From the NCBI GenBank assembly GCA_020829485.1, contig JAIVFU010000233.1, positions 1 to 7,173 on the forward strand: DNA of 7,173 nucleotides, given 5' to 3'. Numbering within the stretch: the first letter of the stretch is position 1; each line of letters begins with the position of its first letter. This DNA comes from Nostoc sp. CHAB 5834 (GTDB taxonomy: Bacteria > Cyanobacteriota > Cyanobacteriia > Cyanobacteriales > Nostocaceae). The position numbers and the translations under genes were made by a program. Shown in pieces: positions 5,480 through 7,173 of the stretch. Below the pieces are notes generated by a model. It was not told the DNA's origin. It saw only the letters and a list, made by a program, of their open reading frames with translations, and ran no database searches.

Positions 5480-6892
5480 ATGCCAATGAATACTGCTCAG
5501 AATACCTCTTCAGTAGGTCAACGTTTAAAGCTGTTTTTTACGCTGTTCGACAGCCGGTGGGAAGACCTTGAAAAACATAATTGGAAAATAACGGTCTATC
5601 GTGATTTCAGCGCGGGCCTGATTGTGGCCATGACCGCCATTCCGATGGCGATGGGCTTTGCGATGGCGATGGGCCTGCGACCTGAACAAGGCATCATTGC
5701 GGGGGCGTTGGCGTGTATCATTGGCCGAACATTTGGCGGATCGAAATACCAGGTCTACGGCCCAACGGCGGCTTTCATTCCCCTGATTGCTGCGCTGATT
5801 ACAAAATACGGTGTGGCGTCGGGCGGCACGGCGGAGCAGGCACACGGCTTTCTGATTTTCGTTTCGATCATCGCCGGTATTCTGTTGATGATCATGGGCT
5901 TGTCGGGTTTTGGGAAATACGCCAAACTGGTGCCCAACTCCATCATTGTGGGCTTCACTATCGGCATCGCCTTCGCCATTGCGTTCACGAATCTGGAAGA
6001 TATTCTGGGGATCGAGAGCTTCCGGGATATTCTCGGTCAGGACGAAGATATTCAGGGCGGGCTTATTCATAACCTGGGTGCCGCCTTTGGTAATCTGGAT
6101 AAAATCAACGTCTGGTCGCTGCTGATCGGGTTGCTGACGTTTGTGATTACGAAGTACGTGCTGAAAATATCCATTTTCATTCCGGCTCCACTGATCTCGA
6201 TTGCCGTTTCTACACTACTGGTTGCCACGGTGTTGGCCGATAAAAATATCCTGCTCGTCAAAGATATTTACGGCAGTATTCCCAATAATTTCTTTGTCTT
6301 CACCAGCCCGCAGTTACCGGCCATGACGGCTGGCGTGTTTCTCGATATTCTTTACTTTGTTTTTGCCATCGTCTTTGTTTCTGGGGTCGAAAGTGTCCTG
6401 TGTTCATCGATGGCCGACCGGCTGGCCAACAACAAACGCACACCCTTTAACCCCGACAAAGAATTCTGGGGGCAGGGTCTGGTACAGATCATTACGCCCA
6501 TGGTAAATGGTTTTCCGTGCACCGGGGCCCTGGCCCGTACGGCAACCAGCATTAAAGCCGGTGCCGTGACGCCACTGGCTGGCTATTTCAAGGGCGTTCT
6601 GAAACTGGTCATGGCCTATTATCTGGCTCCCTATCTGGAACTGATTCCTATGGCGTGCATCGGCGGTATCCTGATCTGGGTCGCTACGAACATGATAAAA
6701 CCGTCGGAAATTCGGGAGATAAAATCGTTGGGCAAATTTGAGTTTGCGATTATGATTTACACCGCCGTTATGGTGCCCATGACTGATTTTCTGACCGGTG
6801 TGCTGTCGGCGCTGATCATCTATTTTGTGGTTCGGAAGTTCTTTATCAAACAGGACACGACAACGCGTAAAGAAACGCTTGTCGATGCCTGA
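5480..6892 (+). CDS. SulP-family (SLC26-like) inorganic anion permease lacking a STAS domain
   Basis: A polytopic membrane protein of 470 residues from the ATG at 5480; a TTG at 5465 and an ATG at 5486 are possible alternatives, and the ATG is preferred over TTG without a ribosome site to decide. It belongs to the sulfate permease family (PF00916), which moves sulfate, bicarbonate or other anions across the inner membrane. The N-terminal DFSAGLIVAMTAIPMAMGFA (42-61) and GGSKYQVYGPTAAFIPL (86-102) match the family signature around the anion site, and the C-terminal half carries ESVLCSSMADR (304-314) and the GFPCTGALARTATSIKAG block (344-361). About ten or more hydrophobic segments are visible. 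The protein stops just after the last one with a short basic tail, so the cytoplasmic STAS domain normal in this family is absent. Substrate cannot be told; bicarbonate or sulfate are both possible. It has its own long upstream region and a terminator after it, so it is probably a single-gene unit. Confidence 0.9.
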   Translation: MPMNTAQNTSSVGQRLKLFFTLFDSRWEDLEKHNWKITVYRDFSAGLIVAMTAIPMAMGFAMAMGLRPEQGIIAGALACIIGRTFGGSKYQVYGPTAAFIPLIAALITKYGVASGGTAEQAHGFLIFVSIIAGILLMIMGLSGFGKYAKLVPNSIIVGFTIGIAFAIAFTNLEDILGIESFRDILGQDEDIQGGLIHNLGAAFGNLDKINVWSLLIGLLTFVITKYVLKISIFIPAPLISIAVSTLLVATVLADKNILLVKDIYGSIPNNFFVFTSPQLPAMTAGVFLDILYFVFAIVFVSGVESVLCSSMADRLANNKRTPFNPDKEFWGQGLVQIITPMVNGFPCTGALARTATSIKAGAVTPLAGYFKGVLKLVMAYYLAPYLELIPMACIGGILIWVATNMIKPSEIREIKSLGKFEFAIMIYTAVMVPMTDFLTGVLSALIIYFVVRKFFIKQDTTTRKETLVDA

Positions 6893-6967
6893 ATTAAGGC
6901 GTTTTTGGCCAGATTTCATAGAGTAGCTGTGTAAGTAATGCACTGATAGTTAGATGATTAAAAAGAA

Positions 6968-7016
6968 AAATTGCCCTGATGAACCGAGTGTTTCACTTGT
7001 TTCATCAGGGCAATTT
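6968..7016 (+). terminator. Strong intrinsic terminator after SulP gene, possibly bidirectional
   Basis: A perfect 16-base-pair inverted repeat: AAATTGCCCTGATGAA at 6968-6983 and TTCATCAGGGCAATTT at 7001-7016, with a 17-base loop that itself contains AGTG-TTT-CACT (6987-6997). The right arm runs into a T-rich stretch (TTTCTTTTG), and the left arm is preceded by an A-rich stretch that would give a T tract on the other strand. It begins 75 bases after the permease stop and 85 bases before the next ATG. Confidence 0.85.
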
Positions 7017-7100
7017 CTTTTGTGCCGTAGGAACAGGCGTTGGTATATCGTCTAATGGGATAGCCTGTAGAAATAAGGTACTCACCTTTTAGAACAAGAT

Positions 7101-7173
7101 ATGAACAGCGTAAAATCGAGAATGGCGGCATTGGCCCTGGCTGGTGTCATGGCCTGGAGTGTAACCGGTTGCA
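7101..7173 (+). CDS. Lipoprotein, N-terminal signal peptide only
   Basis: The frame from the ATG at 7101 is open to the right edge (24 complete codons) and encodes a lipoprotein signal peptide: a basic start MNSVKSR, a hydrophobic core MAALALAGVMAW and a lipobox V-T-G-C with the acceptor Cys24 as the last full codon. The basic residues favour this ATG over the internal one at 7122. It follows the permease terminator, so it should start a new transcript; no confident promoter element was seen in 7022-7100, although a six-base inverted repeat ACAGGC/GCCTGT (7033-7038 and 7063-7068) lies there. The mature protein is outside the window, so its function cannot be stated. Confidence 0.7.
   Translation, partial: MNSVKSRMAALALAGVMAWSVTGC

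Noticed and set aside
5525..6070. Reverse-strand open frame of 181 codons
   Set aside because: It is antisense to the SulP gene, rich in His/Arg/Gln as expected for a shadow of hydrophobic coding sequence, and has no recognisable domain.
6404..6943. Reverse-strand open frame of 179 codons
   Set aside because: Also antisense to the SulP gene with a shadow-like composition and no recognisable family.
1..7173. CRISPR array, tRNA, rRNA or insertion sequence
   Set aside because: I saw no regularly spaced repeats, tRNA-like cloverleaf, rRNA segment, transposase or terminal inverted repeats with target duplications, although a transported AT-rich block remains possible.

Overview
The window looks like a chromosomal segment from a Bacteroidota bacterium of the Cytophagales, probably Spirosoma or a close relative. 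The signs are the protein families (BNR-repeat secreted protein, LytS/LytTR pair, YHYH protein, DUF3500, YwqK-type MORN lipoprotein, SCO protein, STAS-less SulP permease), the number of lipoprotein signal peptides, and the general lack of Shine-Dalgarno sequences before genes. The assignment rests on recognising protein families by eye, not on a database search.

Layout. (1) 1-446, minus strand: the N-terminal 148 codons of a secreted BNR/sortilin-like beta-propeller protein that runs off the left edge. (2) 447-731: spacer with no convincing gene. (3) 732-1111, plus strand: a decayed DUF3500 gene keeping only its C-terminal third, broken by a one-base frameshift in a T run. (4) 1172-4964, plus strand: five tightly packed genes in the order LytS-type sensor kinase, YHYH lipoprotein, MORN-repeat lipoprotein, SCO-type copper chaperone/thioredoxin-fold lipoprotein, LytTR response regulator. 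The first four overlap or abut; the regulator follows after 18 bases. (5) 4965-5479: about 515 non-coding bases with an AT-rich patch and several inverted repeats. (6) 5480-6892, plus strand: a SulP-family anion permease with no STAS domain. (7) 6968-7016: a strong hairpin terminator. (8) 7101 to the right edge: the signal peptide and lipobox of another lipoprotein.

The most interesting part is the five-gene block. A kinase and its likely partner regulator bracket three small genes that all encode predicted lipoproteins, one of them with two YHYH motifs and a histidine cluster, and one with the Cys-x3-Cys plus His copper site of SCO proteins. I infer an envelope metal-related (probably copper) sensing or handling unit under its own two-component control. 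The DUF3500 remnant just upstream may be a lost sixth member. The first part of the block is clearly more AT-rich than its flanks, which fits acquisition or different selection.
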